Source: an uncultured Collinsella sp. (GTDB lineage Bacteria > Actinomycetota > Coriobacteriia > Coriobacteriales > Coriobacteriaceae). Taken from it: 39,122 bases of DNA. The position numbers and the translations under genes were made by a program. Each line of letters starts with the position of its first letter. The first letter of the stretch is position 1. The stretch covers positions 1 to 39,122 of the forward strand of contig CABRNM010000015.1 in assembly GCA_902472315.1 (NCBI GenBank), read 5' to 3'. Of this stretch, positions 30,737-38,133 are shown in pieces. The notes beneath the pieces were generated by a model. That model worked only from the letters and a program-made list of their open reading frames with translations, was not told the origin of the DNA and made no database searches.

Positions 30737-30855
30737 AAAAAAGTTCGCCCCGCCCAATCCGAAGATTGAACGGTGGTTACTTTACGGGTAAGCCACTTAA
30801 GTGGCTCCCCTTGTCTGGAGCCGCGCCCTTCCCCAAGGTGAGCTGCTTTCGACTT
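30737..30855 (-). ncRNA. tracrRNA
   Basis: Read leftward, the RNA opens with an anti-repeat (30813-30847) complementary to nearly the whole repeat: GUCU, GAGC and CGCGCC of the repeat pair with AGAC, GCUC and GGCGCG here, with one U-C mismatch and one bulged A, and CCUUCCCCAAGG pairs throughout. Next is a hairpin containing AGCCACTTAAGTGGCT (30791-30806), then CCGTTCAATC, TTCG, GATTGGGCGG (30750-30773), a 10-bp stem with a UUCG loop, and TTTTTT (30737-30742) as terminator. This is the canonical order of a type II tracrRNA. It is antisense to the array and divergent from cas1. Host RNase III would process the duplex. The 30501-30736 stretch has no gene. Confidence 0.9.
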
Positions 30856-30861
30856 AGCTGT

Positions 30862-30867
30862 ATTGTA
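30862..30867 (-). promoter_or_regulatory. Predicted -10 box of the tracrRNA promoter
   Basis: TACAAT on the minus strand would start transcription near 30855, just before the anti-repeat. The -35 is weak (GACGAC, 17 bases upstream). It overlaps the cas1 leader on the other strand. Confidence 0.55.
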
Positions 30868-30896
30868 ACGCTAATGCGGGGAAGGTCGTCGACAAA

Positions 30897-31787
30897 ATGG
30901 CTCAACGGACAATACTTATCCAGAGCAAGGCCCACCTCTGCATCAAGAACGGCCTATTGATGATCACCGTGGACGACCGCAGCTCCACCATTCCCCTCGA
31001 GGACATTTGGGTCGTCATCCTCGAATCCCATCAAACCACGATGACGGTCGCCTGCATGTCGCAGCTTAACGACGCGGGAATAGGCGTCATGATCTGCGGG
31101 CGCGATCATATGCCCAATGGTCTTATGCTCCCCATGGGCGCCCATTCGCGCCATGCGCGCATCGTCGAGGATCAGCTTGCCATGAGCCTTCCGTTTAAAA
31201 AGCAGCTTTGGAAACGAATCGTTCAGGCAAAGATACTCAACCAAGCGGCGGTTCTCACAGAAATGGGGTTGTCTGCAGGCCCTCTCCCCTCTTATGCCAA
31301 AACCGTTCTTTCGGGCGACACAGACAATCGAGAAGGCGCAGCTGCCTCCGCGTACTTTAAAGCCCTCATTACCGATGGAACAAGACGCAACAGTATGCAG
31401 AGCTCCGCCCTCGATTATGGTTACAGCGTCCTGCGTGCAGGCATCGGAAGAGCAGCCGTTGGCGGTGGATGGCTCGTATCCCAGGGGCTTCACCATCACA
31501 GCGTTTACAACGCATTCAATCTCGTCGACGATCTTATTGAACCGTTCCGCCCTCTCGTCGATCTAATTGTTATGAGCTACGGCGTTGCAGAGCCTTTGGG
31601 CCAGCGCGACAAAGCGTTGCTCGCCCGCGTGTTTGAGCACGTCATGACTATCGACGGAAAACGTTGCGGCTGTCAGCAGTGCATAGAGACAACGCTCTCT
31701 TCACTCAGAACTGCCGTTCTCGAAAAGGATCCTAAGAGGCTGTTGTTGCCCGAGCTAAAAGGGCTCGAGATGGTAACTGTTGAATAG
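30897..31787 (+). CDS. cas1: Cas1 integrase, type II
   Basis: Cas1 with Cas2 inserts new spacers at the leader end. The 296-residue protein has the type II opening MAQRTILIQSKAHLCIKNGLLMI and LEDIWVVILESHQTTMT. The three metal ligands are visible: Glu in NREGAAASAYF (about 148), His in SQGLHHHS and Asp in NLVDDLIEPFRPLVD. Length is typical. GGGGAAGG precedes the ATG at a rather long 12 bases. cas2 follows after 9 bases, so the two are co-transcribed. Its leader overlaps the divergent tracrRNA promoter region. It is separated from cas9 by the whole array, so it needs its own promoter. Confidence 0.96.
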   Translation: MAQRTILIQSKAHLCIKNGLLMITVDDRSSTIPLEDIWVVILESHQTTMTVACMSQLNDAGIGVMICGRDHMPNGLMLPMGAHSRHARIVEDQLAMSLPFKKQLWKRIVQAKILNQAAVLTEMGLSAGPLPSYAKTVLSGDTDNREGAAASAYFKALITDGTRRNSMQSSALDYGYSVLRAGIGRAAVGGGWLVSQGLHHHSVYNAFNLVDDLIEPFRPLVDLIVMSYGVAEPLGQRDKALLARVFEHVMTIDGKRCGCQQCIETTLSSLRTAVLEKDPKRLLLPELKGLEMVTVE

Positions 31788-31796
31788 GGAGGAGCC

Positions 31797-32114
31797 ATGA
31801 GGGTTATGAGGTTATTGGTTCTGTTCGATCTTCCAACGGGAAGCAAAGCCGAGCGTCGACAGTATAGCGACTTTCGAAAGTTTCTGATTAACGACGGATA
31901 CCATATGGAGCAGTTTTCGGTGTATTCGCGCCTGTTGGTGACTCGCGAATCCGCAGCGGCGCATATCGCTCGCCTTAAGCTGAATCTTCCAAGCGCTGGA
32001 GAGGTCACCGTTATCGAAATGACCGAAAAGCAATACGAAGACCGAATGGTCCTTCTGAGCGAGCACAAGGAGCAGCCCGTTGAGCAGGGCGCGCAGTTAA
32101 CGCTTGTGTTTTGA
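31797..32114 (+). CDS. cas2: Cas2, type II
   Basis: The 105-residue protein is the structural partner of Cas1 in spacer acquisition. It begins MRVMRLLVLFDLPTGSKAERRQYSDFRKFLINDGYHMEQFSVY, with the conserved Asp of the first beta strand in LFDLP and the ferredoxin-like fold pattern; EVTVIEMTEKQYEDRMVLL is the later strand. GGGAGG lies just before the first ATG; a second in-frame ATG three codons later fits the family start equally. No csn2 or cas4 follows, which supports subtype II-C. Confidence 0.95.
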   Translation: MRVMRLLVLFDLPTGSKAERRQYSDFRKFLINDGYHMEQFSVYSRLLVTRESAAAHIARLKLNLPSAGEVTVIEMTEKQYEDRMVLLSEHKEQPVEQGAQLTLVF

Positions 32115-32115
32115 C

Positions 32116-32301
32116 GTGACCGTGCAGATCGGTGCAACCGTCTCACATTGGATCGGGCGGCGTCTACCTTTCCGAAACCCCGACAACACGTTTTTGCTTA
32201 TCGGCATGGGTGCCGGCTTTGCCGGGCTCTTTATTGTCTGAGTCGTGGCTTATCTGTTCAACATGGACAAATCTATCAACGCCATGCAGGAGCGAGCGTA
32301 G
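32116..32301 (+). pseudogene. Small membrane-type ORF interrupted by an in-frame TGA
   Basis: From a GTG two bases after the cas2 stop the frame reads TVQIGATVSHWIGRRLPFRN then PDNTFLLIGMGAGFAGLFIV, a TGA at 32239-32241, and continues in the same frame as VVAYLFNMDKSINAMQERA to a TAG. A single hydrophobic span straddles the TGA, which would be TGG (Trp) by one base change. This suggests a recently inactivated small membrane protein. No good ribosome binding site is seen, so a chance ORF remains possible. Confidence 0.4.
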
Positions 32302-32330
32302 ATAGATATCCAAAGCAAGTGGTCTCAACC

Positions 32331-32405
32331 GGAAACAGCGTCCCACTCTGAGGCTGTATTCCGGGACACGGTTTCCGCTTGGGACGCCATTCGGAAAGCG
32401 CGTCC
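32331..32405. repeat. Short inverted and direct repeats after the CRISPR locus
   Basis: GGAAACAGCGTCCC (32331) and GGAAAGCGCGTCCC (32392) are direct near-copies. GGGACACGGTTTCC (32363) and GGGACGCCATTC (32381) are inverted to them, giving two possible hairpins in the gap between cas2 and ogt. Confidence 0.6.
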
Positions 32406-32446
32406 CGTTCTTTCACGGCGTCTTGGCTATGCAAAGTGCTCTGGCG

Positions 32447-33025
32447 TTACTCCTCGTACGCACCCTCGAGCCGCAGCAGCCACTCCTTGCGGTCAAGGCC
32501 GCCGGCATATCCGTTGAGCGATCCGTCGGCCGCCACCACGCGATGGCACGGCACGATAATCGAAATGGGATTACGTGCGACCGCAGCCCCCACCGCACGA
32601 GGAGACACAACGGGTGCCTCGTTTCCCGGTACACGATGTCGAGCGGCAACACGCTGGGCGATCTCGCCATACGTAGTGACCTCGCCACGCGGAATAGAAA
32701 GCAGCTCAAACCAAACCTCGCGCTGAAACGCCGTACCAATCATATGCAACGGCGGCGTAAACCGAGGTTCCTGCCCTGCAAAATAAGCATTCAGCCAAGC
32801 CCAGGAACGCTCAAGCACCGAAGAGGCCGCACCATTTACCGGACTCACCGGCGACATGCCACCAATACCGGAAACCGCATCGACACCTTCAACGTGCTCC
32901 GCATCTTCTTTGAGCAGCGTAGAGCCAAAGTGCTCCTGCCCCTCAAACCAAAGTCCCGTCAGACCGCGGCCATCAGCGGCAAGCAAGATTTCGCCCAAAG
33001 GCGAGGCAAACGTCGTCGTGACCAC
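32447..33025 (-). CDS. ogt: Methylated-DNA-protein-cysteine S-methyltransferase
   Basis: This 192-residue suicide enzyme transfers alkyl groups from O6-alkylguanine in DNA to its own cysteine. The active site is IIVPCHRVV near residue 158, preceded by the helix-turn-helix FQREVWFELLSIPRGEVTTYGEIAQRV and followed by LNGYAGGLDRKEWLLRLE. The N-terminal domain starts TTTFASPLGEILLAADGRGLTGLWFEG. A Gly/Ser/Pro-rich insertion (about 44-66) separates the two domains, and a further insertion (RHRVPGNEAPVVSPRA) lies before the active site. The start is a GTG with AAAGGAG about 8 bases upstream. No neighbour is functionally linked. Confidence 0.93.
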   Translation of the reverse strand: MVTTTFASPLGEILLAADGRGLTGLWFEGQEHFGSTLLKEDAEHVEGVDAVSGIGGMSPVSPVNGAASSVLERSWAWLNAYFAGQEPRFTPPLHMIGTAFQREVWFELLSIPRGEVTTYGEIAQRVAARHRVPGNEAPVVSPRAVGAAVARNPISIIVPCHRVVAADGSLNGYAGGLDRKEWLLRLEGAYEE

Positions 33026-33192
33026 CAGCGGCTCCTTTCAAAACTCCGCAACATAATACCGCGAATTGTGCAGACAACCCCCGCAGATACGTCTGGGCGG
33101 GCTCGCAATTACTTAGGCGAGGCTGTTTTCCCCAATCAAGCGAAGAAGACGCGGGGCATCGACGCCAGAGCGGTACCTCCATCAGCTGAGCT

Positions 33193-33362
33193 CTAATACT
33201 TTCCCGAGAAGTGAACGAGTAAAAACGAAGCCCCGGAGCATCCACACCTTTAGTCCACAAAACCGCAGGATTCGCGCAGCAAAACCTCAGGAAATAGCGG
33301 TCAAAATATGCCAATGCTTCGGGGGTCCAAATAAGGTCGTTCACTTCTCGGGAAAGTATTAG
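33193..33362. mobile_element. Possible non-autonomous element with perfect 26-base terminal inverted repeats
   Basis: The arm starting CTAATACTTTCCCGAGAAGT at 33193-33218 is exactly complementary to 33337-33362. The 118-base interior has a weaker nested complementarity (GAAGCCCCGGAGCAT against ATGCTTCGGGGG). No transposase and no clear target duplication are seen. The plan fits a MITE-like or palindromic extragenic element of 170 bases. Confidence 0.55.
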
Positions 33363-33578
33363 ACCTCGATTCACCCCAACCCCAAAGTCACCCCAGGCAG
33401 CAGGCGCAACGCGCCGCAGCTGCCGGCCGCGCTCCGCAGTCCCCCAAGGCGGCAGGCGCGAAGCGCCGAGGCCGCCGCCGGGACCAGAGCCCGCAACGGC
33501 CACGTGCCCCCACATCAGCCCAGCGGCCCCAACCAACAACGGCCCCATCGCAGGCCGCTCGCAACAGCGTCACCGCAG
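33363..33578. other. GC-rich noncoding stretch
   Basis: No convincing ORF is found. The stretch is very GC-rich and contains small hairpins such as GGCGCGAAGCGCC near 33454. It may be decayed hairpin sequence. Together with the elements on either side it makes a 695-base region without a gene between ogt and asd. Confidence 0.5.
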
Positions 33579-33706
33579 GCGGGGGCCGGGCTTGGTTTTC
33601 AGAACACTCCGCAGACCAGTGTGGCGCCTTGTCCGCGGCTCCGAAGGAGCAGGACAAGGCGCCACACATGGTCGAGGACGTTCTGAAAACCAAGCCCGGC
33701 CCCCGC
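33579..33706. repeat. 128-base nested hairpin downstream of asd
   Basis: GCGGGGGCCGGGCTTGGTTT (arm 33579-33605, 27 bases) is exactly complementary to 33680-33706. Inside, GTGTGGCGCCTTGTCC (33619-33634) is exactly complementary to 33652-33667, and GCTCC pairs with GGAGC around GAA. It lies 15 bases past the asd stop and may end that transcript. Confidence 0.92.
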
Positions 33707-33721
33707 CGGACAGGTCAACCG

Positions 33722-34747
33722 CTACTCGCAGAGCAGCTTAGCGATCTGGACGGCGTTGGTTGCCGCACCCTTACGGATTTGATCGCCGCAGCACCAGAAG
33801 GTGATGCCGCGCGCGGCCTCGGGGTTCGAGATGTCGCGACGCACGCGGCCGACCCAGATCAGGTCCTGGTCGGACGTATCCATCGGCATAGGGAAGCGGT
33901 CGTGCGCATCCTCGGCAGCCATATCGTCAACCAGCTTGACGCCGGGAGCGGCAGCAAGCACAGCACGGGCCCCGTCAACCGTAATGTCGCGCTCAAACTC
34001 AAGCGTAATGCTCTCGGAGTGCGAGCGCAGCACGGGCACGCGCACGCAGGTGCAGTTCACGCGCAGCTCGGGCAGGTGCATGATCTTGCGGCCCTCGTTT
34101 TGCAACTTCATCTCCTCGGAGGTAAAGCCCTCTTCCTTGACGCCGCCAATCTGCGGAATCAGGTTGCTCGCGAGCTGGGCGGCAAATGCACGCGGCTCGG
34201 GAATCTCCTCGCCACGGCCTAGGGCGGCCAGTTGAGCCTCGAGCTCGGCCATACCGGGAGCGCCAGCACCCGAAGCCGCCTGATACGTCGAGACGATCAT
34301 GCGCTTCACGCCGGCGAGCTGATGCAGCGGCCACGTGGGAACCAGGCCGATGATGGTCGCGCAGTTGGGATTGGCGATAAGGCCGTGATGCCACTTGATG
34401 TCGTCGGCATTGATCTCGGGCACGACCAGCGGCACCTCAGGATCCATGCGGAAGGCGTGGCTGTTGTCGACCACGACGGCGCCGCGCTTGACGGCCTCGG
34501 GCAGTAGCTCCTTCGCGATGTCGTCGCCGGCGGCTCCAAGCACAATGTCACAGCCCTCAAAGGCCTCGGGACAAGCCTCTTCGATCACGATCTGCTCGCC
34601 GCGGAACTCGACGGTCTTGCCCGCAGAACGCGCGCTCGCCAGCAGCTTGAGCTTGCCAACCGGGAACTCCTGCTCGTTTAGGCACTCGAGCATCTGGGTG
34701 CCCACGGCTCCCGTCGCGCCCAAAATAGCAACCGTGTACTGTTTCAT
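33722..34747 (-). CDS. asd: Aspartate-semialdehyde dehydrogenase
   Basis: The enzyme reduces aspartyl phosphate to aspartate semialdehyde, the second step to lysine, threonine and methionine. The 341-residue protein starts MKQYTVAILGATGAVG (nucleotide loop 10-16), has NSHAFRMDPEVPLVVPEIN, the active-site C129 in NPNCATI and the QAASGAG block; HSESITLEFERDI carries the later substrate-binding residues. GGGGGAAG precedes the ATG at 34747; the longer in-frame start at 34834 is not supported. It lies 174 bases downstream of lysC on the same strand, but two hairpins between them (34826, 34879) suggest separate or attenuated transcription. Confidence 0.95.
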   Translation of the reverse strand: MKQYTVAILGATGAVGTQMLECLNEQEFPVGKLKLLASARSAGKTVEFRGEQIVIEEACPEAFEGCDIVLGAAGDDIAKELLPEAVKRGAVVVDNSHAFRMDPEVPLVVPEINADDIKWHHGLIANPNCATIIGLVPTWPLHQLAGVKRMIVSTYQAASGAGAPGMAELEAQLAALGRGEEIPEPRAFAAQLASNLIPQIGGVKEEGFTSEEMKLQNEGRKIMHLPELRVNCTCVRVPVLRSHSESITLEFERDITVDGARAVLAAAPGVKLVDDMAAEDAHDRFPMPMDTSDQDLIWVGRVRRDISNPEAARGITFWCCGDQIRKGAATNAVQIAKLLCE

Positions 34748-34825
34748 GCTTCCCCCTTTAAAGGTTATGGCTTTTGCCCGCACGCCGAGCAGGCCGATTA
34801 TTGTTGCCAGTGTATACAAGAACGA

Positions 34826-34844
34826 GGCGGGCACGAAACCCGCC
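34826..34844 (-). terminator. Short hairpin upstream of asd
   Basis: GGCGGGC, ACGAA, ACCCGCC forms a compact stem between lysC and asd. No U tract follows on the minus strand. Confidence 0.4.
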
Positions 34845-34878
34845 CCGTCGAAACGAAACCGAAACGAAACGCCCCGCC

Positions 34879-34911
34879 GTAGATTTTTGAGACATGACCC
34901 AAAAAATCTAC
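34879..34911 (-). terminator. Hairpin after lysC
   Basis: On the minus strand GTAGATTTTTT pairs with AAAAATCTAC around GGGTCATGTCTC, starting 11 bases past the lysC stop. It lacks a following U tract but has A/U-rich arms. Confidence 0.55.
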
Positions 34912-34921
34912 CGAGCAGTCG

Positions 34922-36310
34922 CTACTTTTTGAGCGCAGCCAGGGTGGGATCGACCGGCGTGGGAGCCTCCAAGTCGGAGACCTTCACAATGCCGTTCTCG
35001 TCGGAGAAGGCACGGTAAATGGTCTGAATCGCCAGGTCGAAGTCTTTCTCCTCAACACCGATAATGATGTTGATCTCGTCGCAGCTCTGCGAAATCATGC
35101 GCACGCTCACGCCGGCCTGGCCAAGCATGCCAAACAGGTGGCCCGAGATACCCGCGCGGCCGCGCAGGTTACGACCGACGGTAGCGATGAGCGCCAAGCC
35201 CTCGACAACCTCGATCTCGAGCGGCTCGACCTCCTGCTGAATGTCGCTCACAAGCGAGTACAGCGAATCGTGAACGTCCTGCTCCTGCACCACAGCGCCA
35301 AAACGGTCGACACCGGTGGGCATGTGCTCGACGGAAACGTCATAGCGTTCGAACACCGAAAGCGCGCGGCGCATAAAGCCAACACGGGGCTTGGTGCGGT
35401 CGCGGGCAACGTTGATGGCGACAAAGCCGCGCTTGCCGGTCACGCCGGTAATGATGGGCTCCGCCTCGCCCTCATCAGCCGTCTCGCTAATGATGGTGCC
35501 GGGGTCCTGCGGCGCATTGGTGTTCTTGATGACCAGCGGAATGCCTGCCTCGCGCACGGGGAAAACGGCCTCCTCGTGCAGGACGCTTGCGCCCATGTAC
35601 GAAAGCTCGCGCAGCTCCTCGTAGGTAACGCGTGCAATGGGCTGAGCCTCGGGAACAATACGCGGATCGGCAGAATAGAAGCCCGAAACGTCGGTCCAGT
35701 TCTCGTACAGATCGGCGCCAAGGCACTTGGCCAGAATCGAGCCCGAGATATCGCCACCGCCTCGATCGAGCAGCTTGATCTGGCCCTCACGCGTCGCGCC
35801 GTAGAAACCGGGCATAACAAAGCCGCCCTGCTGGCCGTACTCCTGCACCAACTCGGAGGTGCGGTTCATGCTGAGCGTACCATCGTGATGGAACGCCACA
35901 ACCGTCGCGGCGTCCAGGAACGGCAGGCCCAGGTACTCGGACATCAGGCGAGCGGTGAAGTACTCGCCGCGGCTCACGAGCTCCTCGGTAGAGTAGCCGC
36001 CCGAGCGGGCGCGCTCGGCAAAGGCCGCGAACTCCTCGCGTATGGGATAGGTGAGCTCCAGCTCGTCAGCGATATCAAAATAGCGCTGACCGATGTCCTC
36101 GAGCAGCTCCTCGCACGACACGTGATACTTAACGTGCGCGTTAACCAGGTAGAGCAGGTCGGTCACCTTGGTGTCGCCCTTAAAGCGGCGACCGCAGGCG
36201 GAAACCACCACAAAACGGCGGGCAGGGTCGGCATCGACGATGGCCTTGATCTTCTTGAAGTGTTCGGCGTCGGCGACCGACGAGCCGCCAAACTTGGCAA
36301 TTTTTATCAT
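34922..36310 (-). CDS. lysC: Aspartate kinase
   Basis: Aspartate kinase makes aspartyl phosphate. The 462-residue single polypeptide has the kinase start KFGGSSVADAEHF (6-18), VVVSACGRRFKGDTKVTDLLY, SRGEYFTARLM and GRGGGDISGSILA-type phosphate loop (LLDRGGGDISGSILAKCLGADLYENWTDVSGFYSADPR). The C-terminal third contains two ACT domains (ITGVTGKRGFVAINVARDRTKPRVGFMRRALSVFERYDVSVEHMPTGVDRFG and LALIATVGRNLRGRAGISGHLFGMLGQAGVSVRMISQSCDEINIIIGVEEKDFDLAIQTIYRAF), the usual sites of lysine or threonine feedback. It diverges from thrC across a 103-base gap that must hold both promoters. Confidence 0.95.
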   Translation of the reverse strand: MIKIAKFGGSSVADAEHFKKIKAIVDADPARRFVVVSACGRRFKGDTKVTDLLYLVNAHVKYHVSCEELLEDIGQRYFDIADELELTYPIREEFAAFAERARSGGYSTEELVSRGEYFTARLMSEYLGLPFLDAATVVAFHHDGTLSMNRTSELVQEYGQQGGFVMPGFYGATREGQIKLLDRGGGDISGSILAKCLGADLYENWTDVSGFYSADPRIVPEAQPIARVTYEELRELSYMGASVLHEEAVFPVREAGIPLVIKNTNAPQDPGTIISETADEGEAEPIITGVTGKRGFVAINVARDRTKPRVGFMRRALSVFERYDVSVEHMPTGVDRFGAVVQEQDVHDSLYSLVSDIQQEVEPLEIEVVEGLALIATVGRNLRGRAGISGHLFGMLGQAGVSVRMISQSCDEINIIIGVEEKDFDLAIQTIYRAFSDENGIVKVSDLEAPTPVDPTLAALKK

Positions 36311-36413
36311 GGCGTGGAGGTTACCTTTCTAAAAGCCTCTGCAAACCTGTTTTGCGCGCTCTGATACCATGGTTTCACCGATTGGGACCAAGGTATCCGA
36401 GGAGCACTGTTAT

Positions 36414-37931
36414 ATGGGAACTTATCATAGTACACGAGGACGCACTTTATCATGCTCAAGTAAGGTGGCAATCCGTACCGGCATCGCTCCCGACGGGGGT
36501 TTGTTTGTCTCGGACGAGCTTGGCACCCAGCAGGTCGATATCAGCTCGCTTGCTGATAAATCGTACTTTGAAATCGCTCAAAATGTGTTGGGAATGTTAC
36601 TGAACGATTACACGGACGAAGAAATTTCGGCGTGTGTCGACGAGGCATACCGCGGCACGTTCGCGAGTGAAGAGGTCACGCCTCTCGTCAAGCTCGACGC
36701 AGCACCGGGCACCGACGCCCCTCAGACCTATGTGATGGAGCTCTTTGGCGGCCCCACGAGCGCCTTCAAGGACGTCGCCCTGCAGATGCTCCCCCGCCTC
36801 ATGGCCCGCACCTCCGCCCAGGACGGCGGCGCCGAGCGCATCATGATCGTCACCGCCACGTCGGGCGACACGGGCAAGGCAGCACTCGCCGGCTTTGCCG
36901 ACGCCCCGGGCACGGGCATCACCGTCTTTTATCCCGAGGGCAAAGTCAGCCGCGTACAGAATCTGCAGATGTCCACTCAGGAGGGCGATAACGTCGCCGT
37001 CTGCGGCATCCGCGGCAACTTTGACGACGCCCAGAGCGCCGTCAAGCGCATCTTTGCCGATAAGGAGCTTGCCGAGCGTCTGGAGGCCGCAGGCACGGTG
37101 CTTTCGAGTGCCAACTCCATCAACGTCGGCCGTCTGGTACCGCAGGTCGTCTACTACTTTGCCGCCTATGCGCAGCTGTTGCGCGCCGGCGCCATCGAGG
37201 CCGGCGACGCCGTGGAGTTCTGCGTACCGACCGGCAACTTTGGCGATATCCTGGCCGGTTACTATGCCAAGCGCATGGGTCTGCCCGTCGCCAAGCTCAT
37301 CGTCGCGAGCGACAAGAACAACGTGCTGGCTGACTTCCTGACCACCGGCGTCTACGACCGCAACCGCCCGTTCTTCACGACCATCTCGCCTTCGATGGAC
37401 ATCCTCATCAGCTCTAACCTGGAGCGCATGCTCTACTTCCTGTCCGATGGCGACTGCGAGCTCGTTGCCGGCCTTATGGAGCAGCTGGCACAGACTGGTC
37501 GCTACGAGGTTCCCACCGACCTGCTGGCAAAGATTCAGAGCGTCTTTGGCTGCGGCTGGGCCAGCGAGGACGAGGTCCGCGCCGCCATCAAGAGCTGCTG
37601 GGATGCAAACGGCTACGTGATCGACCCGCACACCGCTTGCGGCTATCACGTCTTTGAAAAGGTCGCTCCCGCCGAGGGCGCCAAGGCCCGCGTGCTGCTT
37701 TCGACCGCCAGCCCCTACAAGTTCCCGCGCGCCTGCTGCGACGCCCTGGGCCTCGACGTTCCCGAGGACGACTTTGAGGCTATGCGCGTGCTCGAGCAGG
37801 CAACCAACACGGTTGCCCCGGTCCAGCTCGCCGAGCTCGAGTCCAAGCCCGTCCGCTTCGAAGACGTCTGCGACGTTAATGAGATGGCAAGCTACGTCGA
37901 GTCTGCAGCAAAAAAGATGGCTTCCAACTAA
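36414..37931 (+). CDS. thrC: Threonine synthase
   Basis: The enzyme converts O-phosphohomoserine to threonine with pyridoxal phosphate. The 505-residue protein is the long bacterial/fungal form: MGTYHSTRGRTLSCSSKVAIRTGIAPDGGLFV, then the cofactor lysine K119 in FGGPTSAFKDVALQ, the phosphate-binding ATSGDTGKAALAGF and SSANSINVGRLVPQVVYYF. The ATG at 36414 follows GAGGAG by 9 bases; the in-frame ATG at 36369 is less likely. Divergent lysC and downstream thrB make this a threonine gene cluster. A terminator and a long inverted repeat separate it from thrB. Confidence 0.95.
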   Translation: MGTYHSTRGRTLSCSSKVAIRTGIAPDGGLFVSDELGTQQVDISSLADKSYFEIAQNVLGMLLNDYTDEEISACVDEAYRGTFASEEVTPLVKLDAAPGTDAPQTYVMELFGGPTSAFKDVALQMLPRLMARTSAQDGGAERIMIVTATSGDTGKAALAGFADAPGTGITVFYPEGKVSRVQNLQMSTQEGDNVAVCGIRGNFDDAQSAVKRIFADKELAERLEAAGTVLSSANSINVGRLVPQVVYYFAAYAQLLRAGAIEAGDAVEFCVPTGNFGDILAGYYAKRMGLPVAKLIVASDKNNVLADFLTTGVYDRNRPFFTTISPSMDILISSNLERMLYFLSDGDCELVAGLMEQLAQTGRYEVPTDLLAKIQSVFGCGWASEDEVRAAIKSCWDANGYVIDPHTACGYHVFEKVAPAEGAKARVLLSTASPYKFPRACCDALGLDVPEDDFEAMRVLEQATNTVAPVQLAELESKPVRFEDVCDVNEMASYVESAAKKMASN

Positions 37932-37943
37932 AACCCCTTATTA

Positions 37944-37974
37944 TGCGCCGGCGAAAGCCGGCGCACCTTCTTTC
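37944..37974 (+). terminator. Terminator after thrC
   Basis: TGCGCCGGC, GAAA, GCCGGCGCA is a perfect stem with a GAAA loop, followed by CCTTCTTTC. Confidence 0.85.
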
Positions 37975-38012
37975 ATCAGATAACCCCCGGGATGATGACG
38001 AACTGACATGCG

Positions 38013-38118
38013 GGTCTGCCTGTTTAGTTCGTCGCGAGTTCCGCACGAGCCGGAAAGCACTTAATGTGCTTTCCGAGCGAGCCAGGACTGCCCGAGCAGC
38101 GAACTAAACAGGCAGACC
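38013..38118. repeat. Nested inverted repeat in the thrB leader
   Basis: GGTCTGCCTGTTTAGTTCG (38013-38031) is exactly complementary to 38100-38118. At the centre GGAAAGCAC (38052-38060) pairs with GTGCTTTCC (38066-38074) around TTAAT. It ends 16 bases before the thrB start codon, next to its GGAG, so it would shape the mRNA leader. Confidence 0.85.
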
Positions 38119-38133
38119 GCCCAGGAGATTCCC

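Noticed and set aside
32973..33548. Minus-strand ORF of 191 codons across the inverted-repeat element between ogt and asd
   Set aside because: It runs through both terminal repeats and low-complexity GC-rich DNA, overlaps the ogt start, and shows no domain.
35138..36364. Plus-strand ORF of 408 codons over lysC
   Set aside because: Shadow frame of aspartate kinase.
38013..38118. A known riboswitch or T-box in the thrB leader
   Set aside because: I could not find a T-box consensus or a known aptamer pattern; only a long palindrome is evident.
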